From positions 1-32,736 of the forward strand of contig CADDYS010000017.1 of the NCBI GenBank assembly GCA_902810715.1: a DNA stretch of 32,736 nt, read 5' to 3'. Below, piece by piece: positions 7,219-15,270 of this stretch. Under the pieces are notes generated by a model. That model ran no database searches. It worked only from the letters and a program-made list of their open reading frames with translations, and was not told the DNA's origin. Each line of letters begins with the position of its first letter. The first letter of the stretch is position 1. The stretch is from a bacterium (GTDB lineage: Bacteria; Actinomycetota; Aquicultoria; Aquicultorales; Aquicultoraceae). The position numbers and the translations under genes were made by a program.

Positions 7219-8187
7219 ATGGAAACACATAAAACTGCAATCGGTGTCGACATCGGCGGTACAAAAATTGCGGCCGGTATCGTGGATACCGAAGGACATA
7301 TCCTGTCATCATTAAGGGCCGTCACGCCGGCCGGGACGTCCGATGATGTTGTATCGGCGATAAACTATCTCATAGACAAACTTATCGAGTCGGCGGCCAA
7401 TATCAGCGAGGTAGCCGGCGTCGGCTTGGCCACCGCGGGGACGGTTGATTTTAAAGAGGGAGTAATCGTTCAATCCCCAAACCTGCCTTTTAGCAAGCTT
7501 CGACTCAGGAGCATAATCGAATCCAAATTTGGGCTTCCGACCTTTTTAGATAACGATGGCAACTTAGCGGCCCTGGGCGAGAGCTACTACGGGGCGGCGC
7601 AAGGCATCAAAAACGTCGTTGGCTTAACCATCGGGACGGGTATCGGCGCAGGCATTATTATGAACGGATGTCTTTACCGTGGAGCGACCGGCGCCGCCGC
7701 TGAGATAGGTCATATGGTTATAGAGGCGACGGGCCCCAGGTGTACCTGCGGATCTTACGGCTGTTTTGAGGAAATGGCCTCAGGTAGAGCGCTGGTGCGA
7801 CTCGCCAAGGAGAAGATCGGGCAGGGTAGGCAAAGCCTCATCTTAGAGCTTGCGGAGGGCAGGTTTGAAAATATAACCGGCCAGGGAATTACCGAAACAG
7901 CAGGGAAGAGAGATAAGTTAGCGATCGAGGTATTTAATGAAGTAGGCTTTTGGCTTGGCATCGGCATAAATAATATCATTAACATATTCAATCCCGAGAT
8001 GGTAGTAATCGGCGGCGGAGTTGCCGATGCCGGAGAACTTATCCTTGCTCCGGCAAGGCAGGTAGTTGCAGAACGCACGCTGCATCCCAACCAGGATGTT
8101 GCCGAGATCGTGCTTGCCGGTCTTGGAAACCAGTCGGGCATATTGGGAGCGGCCGCCCTTGTTTTTGATGAACTATCCTTAGATTAA
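7219..8187 (+). CDS. ROK-family sugar kinase (glucokinase-like)
   Basis: A 322-aa ATP-dependent hexose kinase of the ROK family. The N-terminal phosphate loop GVDIGGTKIAAG (about residues 9-20), the substrate loop NDGNLAALGE (about 114-123) with its catalytic Asp, GTGIGAGII, and the structural zinc site CTCGSYGCFE (CxCGxxGCxE, about 175-184) are all present. It probably phosphorylates glucose for glycolysis, although ROK members also use other hexoses or N-acetylhexosamines. AGGGGATGAG provides a strong ribosome-binding site before ATG 7219. The gene is followed 94 bp later by the Lon-like protease gene in the same direction. Confidence 0.9.
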   Translation: METHKTAIGVDIGGTKIAAGIVDTEGHILSSLRAVTPAGTSDDVVSAINYLIDKLIESAANISEVAGVGLATAGTVDFKEGVIVQSPNLPFSKLRLRSIIESKFGLPTFLDNDGNLAALGESYYGAAQGIKNVVGLTIGTGIGAGIIMNGCLYRGATGAAAEIGHMVIEATGPRCTCGSYGCFEEMASGRALVRLAKEKIGQGRQSLILELAEGRFENITGQGITETAGKRDKLAIEVFNEVGFWLGIGINNIINIFNPEMVVIGGGVADAGELILAPARQVVAERTLHPNQDVAEIVLAGLGNQSGILGAAALVFDELSLD

Positions 8188-8281
8188 CCATCCGATTTAT
8201 CTGCCTACCGGTTATATCGGTTTTCAATTTTTAGAAAGGGGTAAATCTCAAACTAACGAGTTTTGATTAAGGGGGACTTTG

Positions 8282-10756
8282 ATGGGCGAGTTAGTAAACA
8301 TAAGAAAAAGTGAAAACAACTTTGCAGAAGTCGCCGTAGAAGATTTGCGGCGCGAGTGCGATCCGTCGATATTCAGCTTCTCTTCGACGCAGGAGGTTGA
8401 ACCGCTTAAGGGTACTATCGGGCAAGCTAGAGCCATTGAATCGATTGAGTTTGGACTTGGCATCAAAACCAAAGGCTTTAATATGTATATCGCCGGGCCC
8501 CCTGGGGTTGGCAAGACCTCTACCGTTAAGAAATACATCCAGATGAAAGCAAAAGCCGAGCCCGTTCCCAACGATTGGTGCTATGTGAATAACTTTAGCG
8601 ACCCTGATAGGCCACTTGCGATATCCCTTCCGCCGGGATTGGGTCGTAATTTCGCAAAGGATATGGATGAGGTTCTTGAGCACGCGCGCAGTGAGATACC
8701 AAAGGCATTTGAGAGCAAGGAATACGAGGAGAGAAAGACCCGCATTGCAAACGAGCTTGAGTCCGAACGTGAAAAAGCTTTCTCTGAAATTGAGAAAAAG
8801 GCCGATGAACAAGGATTCGCTGTTGATATAACAACCTCAGGCATAATCACAATACCTTTGGTTAAGGGAAGACCTCTAAGAAGAGAGGAGTTTAACCTGC
8901 TGCCGGAAGACCAGAGAAAGGAAATACAAGGCAAAGGCGAAGAGCTGCAGTCGGAGATAAACGAAGTTCTCACGCGCATAAGAAAGCTCGAGAAGGATAC
9001 CAAAGACAAGATTCAGGGACTGGATAAAGAGGTCGCCCTTTTTGCGATCGGTCACCTATTGCAAGATATGCGCGACAAATACAACGAGTTCCCCAAGGTG
9101 CTGGATTATCTCGACCAGGTCGAGAAGGACATTGTTGACAGCCTTGATGATTTCCGCCCGGGCGAGCGACCGGCGATTGCGATCCCCGGCTTGGAGGCGC
9201 TCCAAAGGCCGTTGAGCTTTGACCGGTATAAGGTAAACGTTATTGTAAACAACAGCGACGTGGAAGGCGCACCGGTTGTAATAGAGCTCAATCCATCTTA
9301 TTACAATCTTGTCGGCAAGACGGAATACAGGGCCCAGTTTGGTGCGATGAGCACCGACTTTACCATGATAAAGTCCGGTGCGCTTCATAGAGCAAATGGC
9401 GGGTATCTCATAATCCACGCGCTCGATATTCTTATCAGCCCCCTGGCCTGGGATGTACTGAAAAGGGCGATAAGAAGCGAAGAGATAAGAATGGAACTAA
9501 TGGGTGAGCAGTACCGGGCAATACCCGCGACTACCATCAAGCCGGAGCCGATACCGCTTAACATCAAGATTGTGCTTATTGGAAATCCGTATATCTACAT
9601 GCTCCTATACAACATGGATGAGGATTTTAGAGAGCTCTTCAAAGTTAAGGCGGACTTCAACGTCGAGATGGACAGAACCGACGAGCATGTCGAGAAGTAT
9701 GCATCCTTCATCAGTGAGTTGATCGATGCGGCCAAGCTTAAGCACTTTGACCCATCGGGTGTGGCGAGGATAGTCGAGTACGGCTCCTGGCTGGCGGGGG
9801 ATCAGAAAAAGCTCTCCACGAGGTTCATGGATATCGGAGATATGGTAAGCGAGGCGAGCTACTGGGCGAGTACGGATAGCGCCGAGTTCGTATCGGCAAA
9901 GCACGTCGATCAGGCGGAGGGTCACAAGAAATTCCGCTCGAATATGATCGAGGCGAAGATACAGGAGATGATCGAGCGCGGCATGATTTTAATTCAGACC
10001 GAAGGCAAGATCGTCGGCCAGATAAACGCGCTCTCCATCATAAGTCTCGGTGATTACTACTTTGGGCAGCCATCAAGGATAACGGCCAAGATCCACCTGG
10101 GCAGAAAAGGTGTAATCAACATCGAGCGGGAGATTCGCCAAAGCGGACCGTCGCACAGTAAGGGCGTGCTAATCCTATCTAACTACCTTGCAGGGATGTA
10201 TGCGGAAGATAAGCCGCTCTCTGTTTCAGCCAGCCTGACTTTTGAGCAAAATTATACGGGAGTTGACGGCGATAGTGCTTCGAGCACCGAGCTTTACGCA
10301 CTTCTCTCCGCGCTGTCCGGAATCCCGATTAAGCAGAACTTCGCGGTAACCGGCTCGGTCAACCAGCGCGGTGAAATTCAGCCAATCGGCGGAGTCAACC
10401 GCAAGATAGAGGGGTTTTTCGATATCTGTAAGGCAAGAGGCCTAACGGGGGACCAGGGGGTCTTGATTCCACACCAAAATGTCGTAAATCTCATGCTGAA
10501 GCAAGAGGTGGTCGATGCCGTGAAAGAAGGCAAGTTCCGTATCTATCCGGTTAAAACCATCGATGAGGGCATTGAGATACTTACCGGAGTTGTTCCTGGC
10601 GAGCGCCGTGAGGACGGCACATTCCCAGAAGGCACAGTACACTACCTGGTCAACGAGAAATTAAAGAAGATGGCCGACCTTCTCAAAGAGTATGAGGCGC
10701 CCGAGATTGAAGAAGAGGAAGAGGAGGAGAGCGGAGAAGCGGCACAACCATTATAA
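8282..10756 (+). CDS. Lon-like ATP-dependent protease (AAA_32 family)
   Basis: This 824-aa protein combines an AAA+ module with a C-terminal Lon peptidase domain, as in the AAA_32/LonB-like family found in anaerobes. Walker A GPPGVGKTS lies at about residues 72-80. An inserted, strongly charged coiled-coil region (about 130-270) separates the AAA halves. The catalytic dyad is Ser665 (GDSASS) and Lys708 (NRKIEGF); the 43-residue spacing matches canonical Lon. The tail is acidic (EEEEEEESGE). There is no membrane segment, so it should be cytosolic. A TTG directly precedes the ATG. I chose ATG 8282, 6 nt after AAGGGGG. An intrinsic terminator follows. Confidence 0.92.
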   Translation: MGELVNIRKSENNFAEVAVEDLRRECDPSIFSFSSTQEVEPLKGTIGQARAIESIEFGLGIKTKGFNMYIAGPPGVGKTSTVKKYIQMKAKAEPVPNDWCYVNNFSDPDRPLAISLPPGLGRNFAKDMDEVLEHARSEIPKAFESKEYEERKTRIANELESEREKAFSEIEKKADEQGFAVDITTSGIITIPLVKGRPLRREEFNLLPEDQRKEIQGKGEELQSEINEVLTRIRKLEKDTKDKIQGLDKEVALFAIGHLLQDMRDKYNEFPKVLDYLDQVEKDIVDSLDDFRPGERPAIAIPGLEALQRPLSFDRYKVNVIVNNSDVEGAPVVIELNPSYYNLVGKTEYRAQFGAMSTDFTMIKSGALHRANGGYLIIHALDILISPLAWDVLKRAIRSEEIRMELMGEQYRAIPATTIKPEPIPLNIKIVLIGNPYIYMLLYNMDEDFRELFKVKADFNVEMDRTDEHVEKYASFISELIDAAKLKHFDPSGVARIVEYGSWLAGDQKKLSTRFMDIGDMVSEASYWASTDSAEFVSAKHVDQAEGHKKFRSNMIEAKIQEMIERGMILIQTEGKIVGQINALSIISLGDYYFGQPSRITAKIHLGRKGVINIEREIRQSGPSHSKGVLILSNYLAGMYAEDKPLSVSASLTFEQNYTGVDGDSASSTELYALLSALSGIPIKQNFAVTGSVNQRGEIQPIGGVNRKIEGFFDICKARGLTGDQGVLIPHQNVVNLMLKQEVVDAVKEGKFRIYPVKTIDEGIEILTGVVPGERREDGTFPEGTVHYLVNEKLKKMADLLKEYEAPEIEEEEEEESGEAAQPL

Positions 10757-10761
10757 AAGAC

Positions 10762-10783
10762 GGGCCCGTTAGGGCCCTTTTTT
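10762..10783 (+). terminator. intrinsic terminator after the Lon-like gene
   Basis: GGGCCC (10762-10767), loop GTTA, GGGCCC (10772-10777), then six T. The final T residues overlap the stop codon of the convergent BON gene. Confidence 0.9.
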
Positions 10784-11441
10784 ATGCGGCCGCTTTTACT
10801 GTTAACTCGTTTATTACATCTCTAACTCCGGGTGTCCACCAGGCGATATCAGAGGCGATCCACTTTTGTGTGTAGTCGCTTACCGTTCCTCTCAAGTAGA
10901 CGATCGCATCGGTAACGTCAACGTCGATGTTTCCCATGTCAATTCTGGTATCCCTTGCAAGACTTGCAACCACATCCTCCCGGATATCCTGATCCATCCT
11001 TTCAACCGCCGGCGTAACGACGATGTTGTTTATCACATCGGTTACTCCGGGAGTCAACCAGGCATCACTCTCCGCGGCGTTTTTCTCCGCCATGGTGGGA
11101 ATCGAGCCGCTCAAGACTACTATCCCGTTAGCGACCCGTGCCACAATATTTGCCTCATCAACAAGTACGTCGCGACGTAGCGCGCCGTAGATGTCGTCCT
11201 GTATCTCTTGGTCAGATCTAATGATAGCCGGCCTTACGACAAGGTTGTTTATTACATCGACCACTCCCTTTATACGGCTTGCTATTTGGGAGGCATCGAG
11301 CTTTTGCGTGTAAGTATCAACCGTACCGCTTAGAGTCACCACTCCGCCTACAACATCAACGTCTATATTTGCGGCGTTAACTCTTACATCCCATGTAAGA
11401 GCATCCTGCACATCAGACAATATCTCTTGATCGCTTGGCAT
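10782..11441 (-). CDS. triple BON-domain protein
   Basis: The 219 aa form three tandem BON repeats of about 70 residues (about 3-70, 75-143, 148-216). Each runs from a D-Q-E-I-x-D-D-V-like helix through GxVxLSGxV to the helix ending GVxDVINxLxV. BON domains bind phospholipid or act as stress-related adaptors (OsmY, Kbp/YgaU). No signal peptide or lipobox is visible, so the protein is predicted cytoplasmic, unlike OsmY. The start has GGAG in front. The repeat units are close in sequence, which suggests internal duplication. The exact function is unknown. Confidence 0.85.
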   Translation of the reverse strand: MPSDQEILSDVQDALTWDVRVNAANIDVDVVGGVVTLSGTVDTYTQKLDASQIASRIKGVVDVINNLVVRPAIIRSDQEIQDDIYGALRRDVLVDEANIVARVANGIVVLSGSIPTMAEKNAAESDAWLTPGVTDVINNIVVTPAVERMDQDIREDVVASLARDTRIDMGNIDVDVTDAIVYLRGTVSDYTQKWIASDIAWWTPGVRDVINELTVKAAA

Positions 11442-11767
11442 CTTAGGCTCCTTTCACTACAGATAAAGTTAGATATAACTTTTTACTACCCGCCAGGACT
11501 AAAAAATCACCAAATCGGTGAATCGGAATAAATTAGGGGACCAGGGATAGAAGTAATTAAAAATTGTAAACCTATTACTATCGCGTGGTTGACAATTAAC
11601 ATACCATGTAGTTGCCCCATTTATGGGGCGGTGTAGCATTTATTTATCCCTGGCCCTGTCCTCTGAATCCTAACACCGGCTCCTGTATTTTGCTATAATT
11701 TAGGTTTGAACTGCAAATAGCTCATGACTATGAGCGTTCAATCCATTTAATAATTCTGAGGTGTGTT
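11442..11767. repeat. intergenic region with REP-like inverted repeat
   Basis: No gene is seen in these 326 bp. Arms GGGACCAGGGATA (11537-11549) and TATCCCTGGCCC (11645-11656) are near-complementary. They enclose a perfect hairpin GCCCCAT-TT-ATGGGGC (11614-11629). Another small inverted repeat, AAAGTTA-gata-TAACTTT (11465-11482), lies in the BON leader. The arms resemble the GGGACAGGG-type ends of palindromic elements mobilised by Y1 transposases, but no transposase is present. Confidence 0.5.
11691..11699 (+). promoter_or_regulatory. extended -10 promoter of the DUF362 gene
   Basis: TGC-TATAAT forms an extended -10 (TGnTATAAT). There is no good -35 at 17 bp. It lies about 70 bp before the gene, and GAGGTG precedes the ATG. 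Confidence 0.55.
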
Positions 11768-12865
11768 ATGTCCAAAGTGTTTTTTAGTGATCTTCACGGG
11801 AAAAAGAGTTGGCTTGATAAGACCGGCAAACTGTTCGACAGAGCCAATCTTAAGTCGATTATCGAGCCGGGTGATATAGTAGCGATCAAGGTTCATTTCG
11901 GGGAGCCGGGGAATACGGCTTTTCTCTCGCCGCTTTTTGTACGCCGGGTTGTGGATAAAGTTAAGGCGGCAGGCGGTAAGCCGTTTTTAACCGATGCCAA
12001 CACGCTCTATGTAGGGGCGCGCTCTAACGCGGTGGACCACCTGGTCGCTGCAATTGAAAACGGCTTTAGCTATGCGACGGTCGGCGCGCCGCTTGTTATA
12101 GCCGACGGCGTAAACGGCAAGGACTATGTGGCCGTAAACATAGAAGGCAAGCACGTAAAAGAAGCAAAGATCGGAAGCGCGGTCTACCATGCCGACGCCA
12201 TGATCGCGCTTACCCACTTTAAGGGACATGAACTCACCAGTTTTGGCGGCGCACTTAAGAACGTAGGCATGGGATTGGGTTGCCGCAGCGCAAAACAAGT
12301 AATGCACTCAGACGTACTGCCGCAGATAGATCAGGGCATCTGCACGAACTGCGCAAAATGCGTCAAGTGGTGCCCGGAAGGCGCGATCACGGTGACCAAG
12401 ACAAGTTCAACAATCGACCACTCGAAATGTATCGGCTGCGGCGAGTGCACGGTAACATGTACATTCCAGGCGATAGCGGTTAACTGGAAAACCGAGCCCG
12501 GGGTCACGCAGGAGAAGATAGTCGAGCATGCCTGGGCGGTTATCAAGGACAAGCCGGGCAAAGTCGGCTTCTTTAACTTTGTCTTAAACGTAAGCCCCGA
12601 TTGTGACTGCTGGGGATGGAACGAAGCCCCTATAGTTCCCGATGTCGGTATTCTTGCCTCAACCGACCCGATTGCAATTGACCAGGCGAGTGTTGACCTG
12701 GTCAATAAAACACAAGGTCTGCTTGGGGGAAGACTTGTTAACTTTGACGGCGGCGACGGGGATAAGTTTAAAGCCATCTCAGGCGTAGATTGGAGGCCGC
12801 AGCTTGCCTACGGCGAAGAGATCGGCCTCGGCACAAGAGGCTATGAGTTGGTAGAAGTAAAATAA
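11768..12865 (+). CDS. DUF362 domain protein with two 4Fe-4S clusters
   Basis: This 365-aa protein has an N-terminal DUF362 domain (about 1-185, with IKVHFGEPGN and LTHFKGHELTSFGGALKNVGMG). A two-cluster ferredoxin domain follows: CTNCAKCVKWCPEGAI (about 194-209) and CIGCGECTVTCTFQAI (about 221-236). The C-terminal DUF362 half contains the cysteine-bearing SPDCDCWGW. The family is common in anaerobes and its reaction is unknown. An electron-transfer or iron-sulfur role is inferred. It is preceded by its own promoter and followed 83 bp later by a membrane-protein gene. Confidence 0.88.
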   Translation: MSKVFFSDLHGKKSWLDKTGKLFDRANLKSIIEPGDIVAIKVHFGEPGNTAFLSPLFVRRVVDKVKAAGGKPFLTDANTLYVGARSNAVDHLVAAIENGFSYATVGAPLVIADGVNGKDYVAVNIEGKHVKEAKIGSAVYHADAMIALTHFKGHELTSFGGALKNVGMGLGCRSAKQVMHSDVLPQIDQGICTNCAKCVKWCPEGAITVTKTSSTIDHSKCIGCGECTVTCTFQAIAVNWKTEPGVTQEKIVEHAWAVIKDKPGKVGFFNFVLNVSPDCDCWGWNEAPIVPDVGILASTDPIAIDQASVDLVNKTQGLLGGRLVNFDGGDGDKFKAISGVDWRPQLAYGEEIGLGTRGYELVEVK

Positions 12866-12948
12866 TAATTAACTTTCTCAAAAAGCTCCCGATACTTGTC
12901 TTAAAAGGGCTTAGTTCTAAAGTATCTAAACCCAAATTCTCAAAAGGG

Positions 12949-13992
12949 ATGATTTCCTTGAGGTACGAGGAGCTCCTTTCCAAGTCTTTTAAGGCGGTAT
13001 GGAAATATAAGGTAGTTTGGCTTTTTGGGATTCTTCTTGCCATTTTTAGCGGACCGCTAAAAGTCATGCTTAATATTGCCTACGGTTTTAGCGGGCCGGG
13101 GCGTGACATGATTGCATTGACCGAACGGATTTTAAGCTGGGTCTGGGTGGATGGGCAGCGGTTGAAATCGTACATGATTGCCGCCGCCATACTGGTCTCC
13201 CTGCATTCGCTAATCAGCATCTTTTTATATCCCTTGCTCTCGGGCTCACTGATCGGCCTTGTTACATCCACCGGCGAAGACACGAAGCCCAAGGCGCAAG
13301 CCGGCCTTTCCGTCGGTCTACGCAAGTCGCTCCCGATTCTTGGGGAATCACTGCTGCTTGCAGTCCCTTACCTTATCGCGGTTTTTCTTATAGCTGCAAC
13401 CGGTGCCGCTATGCTGGCCCTGGCTATTTTATCCAAATCGGCGATGCCGCCCCATACGTTGGCATTAGCTATTGCTTTCGGCGTCTTGGCAGTTACGGCC
13501 CTTGCGGTTGCCTGGATAAGGATTAGCATTATAGACAGTCTTGCCCGACGGTTTATCGTCATCGAGGGCGAAGGGGCCGTTGCTTCTATCAAGCGCGCGG
13601 CTGCCTTGTTTAAGAAACATGTTGGGCAAACTCTGCTGGCATGGCTTATGCTAATTGCTATAGGAACCGGCGTATCGGCGGCATATTTTATGTTTATCGT
13701 TGTCTCGGGTATTCTCGTGGTGCGCGCTGCCGCCACGAGCTTGACAGAAGGGTTACTGGTTGCGGCGGCGGCTTTTACTTTGCTTATTATTTTTTCCGGG
13801 TTTACAAAAGCGTTCTCAAGCGCGTTTTGGACATATTTCTTTATGGCGTTGCAAAAGCGCGATGCGGGTCGGGAATTATCCATAGAAGAAACCCACGAAG
13901 GTGATTACCATATAGATGAGGAGTTAACATGTCCAAAGATTCAGGTAAACTCTACATCTGCGCAACGCCGATCGGAAACCTCGAGGATATAA
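12949..13992 (+). CDS. polytopic membrane protein of unknown function
   Basis: A 347-aa hydrophobic protein with about six or seven predicted helices (clear ones at about 25-40, 80-105, 130-155, 168-190, 230-255, 270-295). It resembles in layout the DUF975 or glycerophosphodiesterase membrane-domain type proteins, but I see no diagnostic motif. AAAAGGG lies directly before ATG 12949. That is too close, so a TTG at 12958 (spacing 10) may be the real start. The 3' end runs 64 bp into rsmI, past its start at 13929, which is an unusually long overlap. The last 20 or so residues are hydrophilic. Confidence 0.75.
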   Translation: MISLRYEELLSKSFKAVWKYKVVWLFGILLAIFSGPLKVMLNIAYGFSGPGRDMIALTERILSWVWVDGQRLKSYMIAAAILVSLHSLISIFLYPLLSGSLIGLVTSTGEDTKPKAQAGLSVGLRKSLPILGESLLLAVPYLIAVFLIAATGAAMLALAILSKSAMPPHTLALAIAFGVLAVTALAVAWIRISIIDSLARRFIVIEGEGAVASIKRAAALFKKHVGQTLLAWLMLIAIGTGVSAAYFMFIVVSGILVVRAAATSLTEGLLVAAAAFTLLIIFSGFTKAFSSAFWTYFFMALQKRDAGRELSIEETHEGDYHIDEELTCPKIQVNSTSAQRRSETSRI

Positions 13993-14795
13993 CACTGCGG
14001 GCGATTCGCGTTTTCAAAGAAGCCGATCTTATTGCGGCAGAAGATACCCGTGTTACCATAAAGCTTCTTTCGCGCTACGGCATATCGACCCCAATGACGA
14101 GCTATCACGAGCATAACGAGGCTACCAAGAGCAAAGAGTTAATTAAGGATATGAAATTCGGCAAAACGGTGGCACTGGTCTCCGATGCCGGCACGCCGGG
14201 AATCTCCGATCCCGGGCACAGGCTTATTAAAGCATGTATCGATGAGGGGATTCCCATTGAGCCGGTCCCCGGGCCATCGGCCCTTATCACCGCACTTGTT
14301 GTATCCGGGCTTCCCACGGATAGCTTTGTCTTCCAAGGATTCCTTCCAAGAAAAAAAGGCGAGAGGATGTCTCTTTTAGAGGAGCTTTTAGGTATAGGAC
14401 GGACGGTTGTGTTGTTTGAGTCACCCAAAAGAGTTAAGAAGACGCTTGGGGAGGTTGCAGGGATAGACCCGGAGAGGGAGACGGTTTTAGCCCGCGAGCT
14501 TACTAAAAAGTTTGAAGAGGTGATGAGGGGCACGGCCTCCGGGCTACTTGATCGGTTGGATGAAGCCGGGATCAAAGGCGAGGTCGTTATTCTTTTTGGC
14601 CCAACTAAAAAGACTTTTGGAGCCGTAAGCATAACTGCGGGTGAGCTTAGAGAGGCGGTTGTTAAATTAATTAAAAAAGGCGTACATAAAAAAGAGGCGA
14701 TCACGGAGGTCGCCGGAAAATACGGCGTCAATAAACACATGGTCTACGAAATCGTCATTGATATCCACGAGAAAAATATCAAAGGCCAAATATAA
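13929..14795 (+). CDS. rsmI: 16S rRNA (cytidine1402-2'-O)-methyltransferase RsmI
   Basis: This enzyme methylates the ribose of C1402 in the ribosomal P site using SAM. The tetrapyrrole-methylase fold is evident from LYICATPIGNLEDITLRA (about residues 7-24), AAEDTR, SDAGTPGISDPG (about 84-95), PVPGPSALITAL and VLFESPKRV. Length (288 aa) is typical. The strong GAGGAG before the ATG lies inside the preceding membrane-protein gene. It corresponds to yabC of B. subtilis and begins the conserved block. The convergent abrB gene follows; the gap holds palindrome AGCTTATATAAGCT (14856-14869) and AAACC-act-GGTTT, which may help termination. Confidence 0.95.
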   Translation: MSKDSGKLYICATPIGNLEDITLRAIRVFKEADLIAAEDTRVTIKLLSRYGISTPMTSYHEHNEATKSKELIKDMKFGKTVALVSDAGTPGISDPGHRLIKACIDEGIPIEPVPGPSALITALVVSGLPTDSFVFQGFLPRKKGERMSLLEELLGIGRTVVLFESPKRVKKTLGEVAGIDPERETVLARELTKKFEEVMRGTASGLLDRLDEAGIKGEVVILFGPTKKTFGAVSITAGELREAVVKLIKKGVHKKEAITEVAGKYGVNKHMVYEIVIDIHEKNIKGQI

Positions 14796-14887
14796 ACAAA
14801 TATATAAAAATGTAAATCAACTTTGCACAGCCAAATAAACCACTGGTTTAACAGCAGCTTATATAAGCTCTTTGAAACGTGCTTTTG

Positions 14888-15139
14888 CTATACCCTCTTA
14901 TCCGCCATTAACTCTTTTTTGCAATCCTGGCAGACGTTTTTACCCTTGAAGTTCTCAATTTGTGTGCCGCTTCCGCAGAACACGCAGACCGACTGGTACT
15001 TCGAAAGGACGATGGAATCTCCATCTACAAAGATTTCCAGAGGGTCTTTAATTTCAATGCCAAAAGTACGTCTAAGCTCCATGGGTATTACAATTCTTCC
15101 TAATTCATCTACTCGTCTCACGATACCAGTGGACTTCAT
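14888..15139 (-). CDS. abrB: AbrB-family transition-state regulator with zinc-ribbon tail
   Basis: The 83 aa start with a SpoVT/AbrB swapped-hairpin DNA-binding domain (STGIVRRVDELGRIVIPMEL, residues 3-22). This is followed by EIFVDGDSIVLSKY and a C-terminal Cys4 zinc-finger-like part (CVFC at about 52-55, CQDC at about 74-77). The cysteine tail is seen in many clostridial AbrB proteins. It acts as a global repressor of stationary-phase genes in Bacillus. It lies between rsmI and metG as in B. subtilis and on the minus strand. AGGAGGT precedes the ATG, and a near-consensus promoter is present. Confidence 0.93.
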   Translation of the reverse strand: MKSTGIVRRVDELGRIVIPMELRRTFGIEIKDPLEIFVDGDSIVLSKYQSVCVFCGSGTQIENFKGKNVCQDCKKELMADKRV

Positions 15140-15180
15140 GGGGTACCTCCTGCTGCTTTCCTTGACAAGTGGTTGTTTAA

Positions 15181-15209
15181 ATTATAGGGTTGTGGAAAAA
15201 TTGTGTCAA
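15181..15209 (-). promoter_or_regulatory. abrB promoter, perfect consensus
   Basis: TTGACA (15209-15204), 17-bp spacer, TATAAT (15186-15181) on the minus strand. Both hexamers match the sigma-70/sigma-A consensus exactly, which predicts high transcription unless repressed. Confidence 0.9.
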
Positions 15210-15270
15210 CGAGGTCTATACTTTTTATGTAATAAAATTACTAAAAATTCTAACCGAAGGTGGTTCAGAC

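Noticed and set aside
15140-15270. T-box leader before metG
   Set aside because: No T-box sequence or antiterminator/terminator pair; the region is mainly the abrB promoter.
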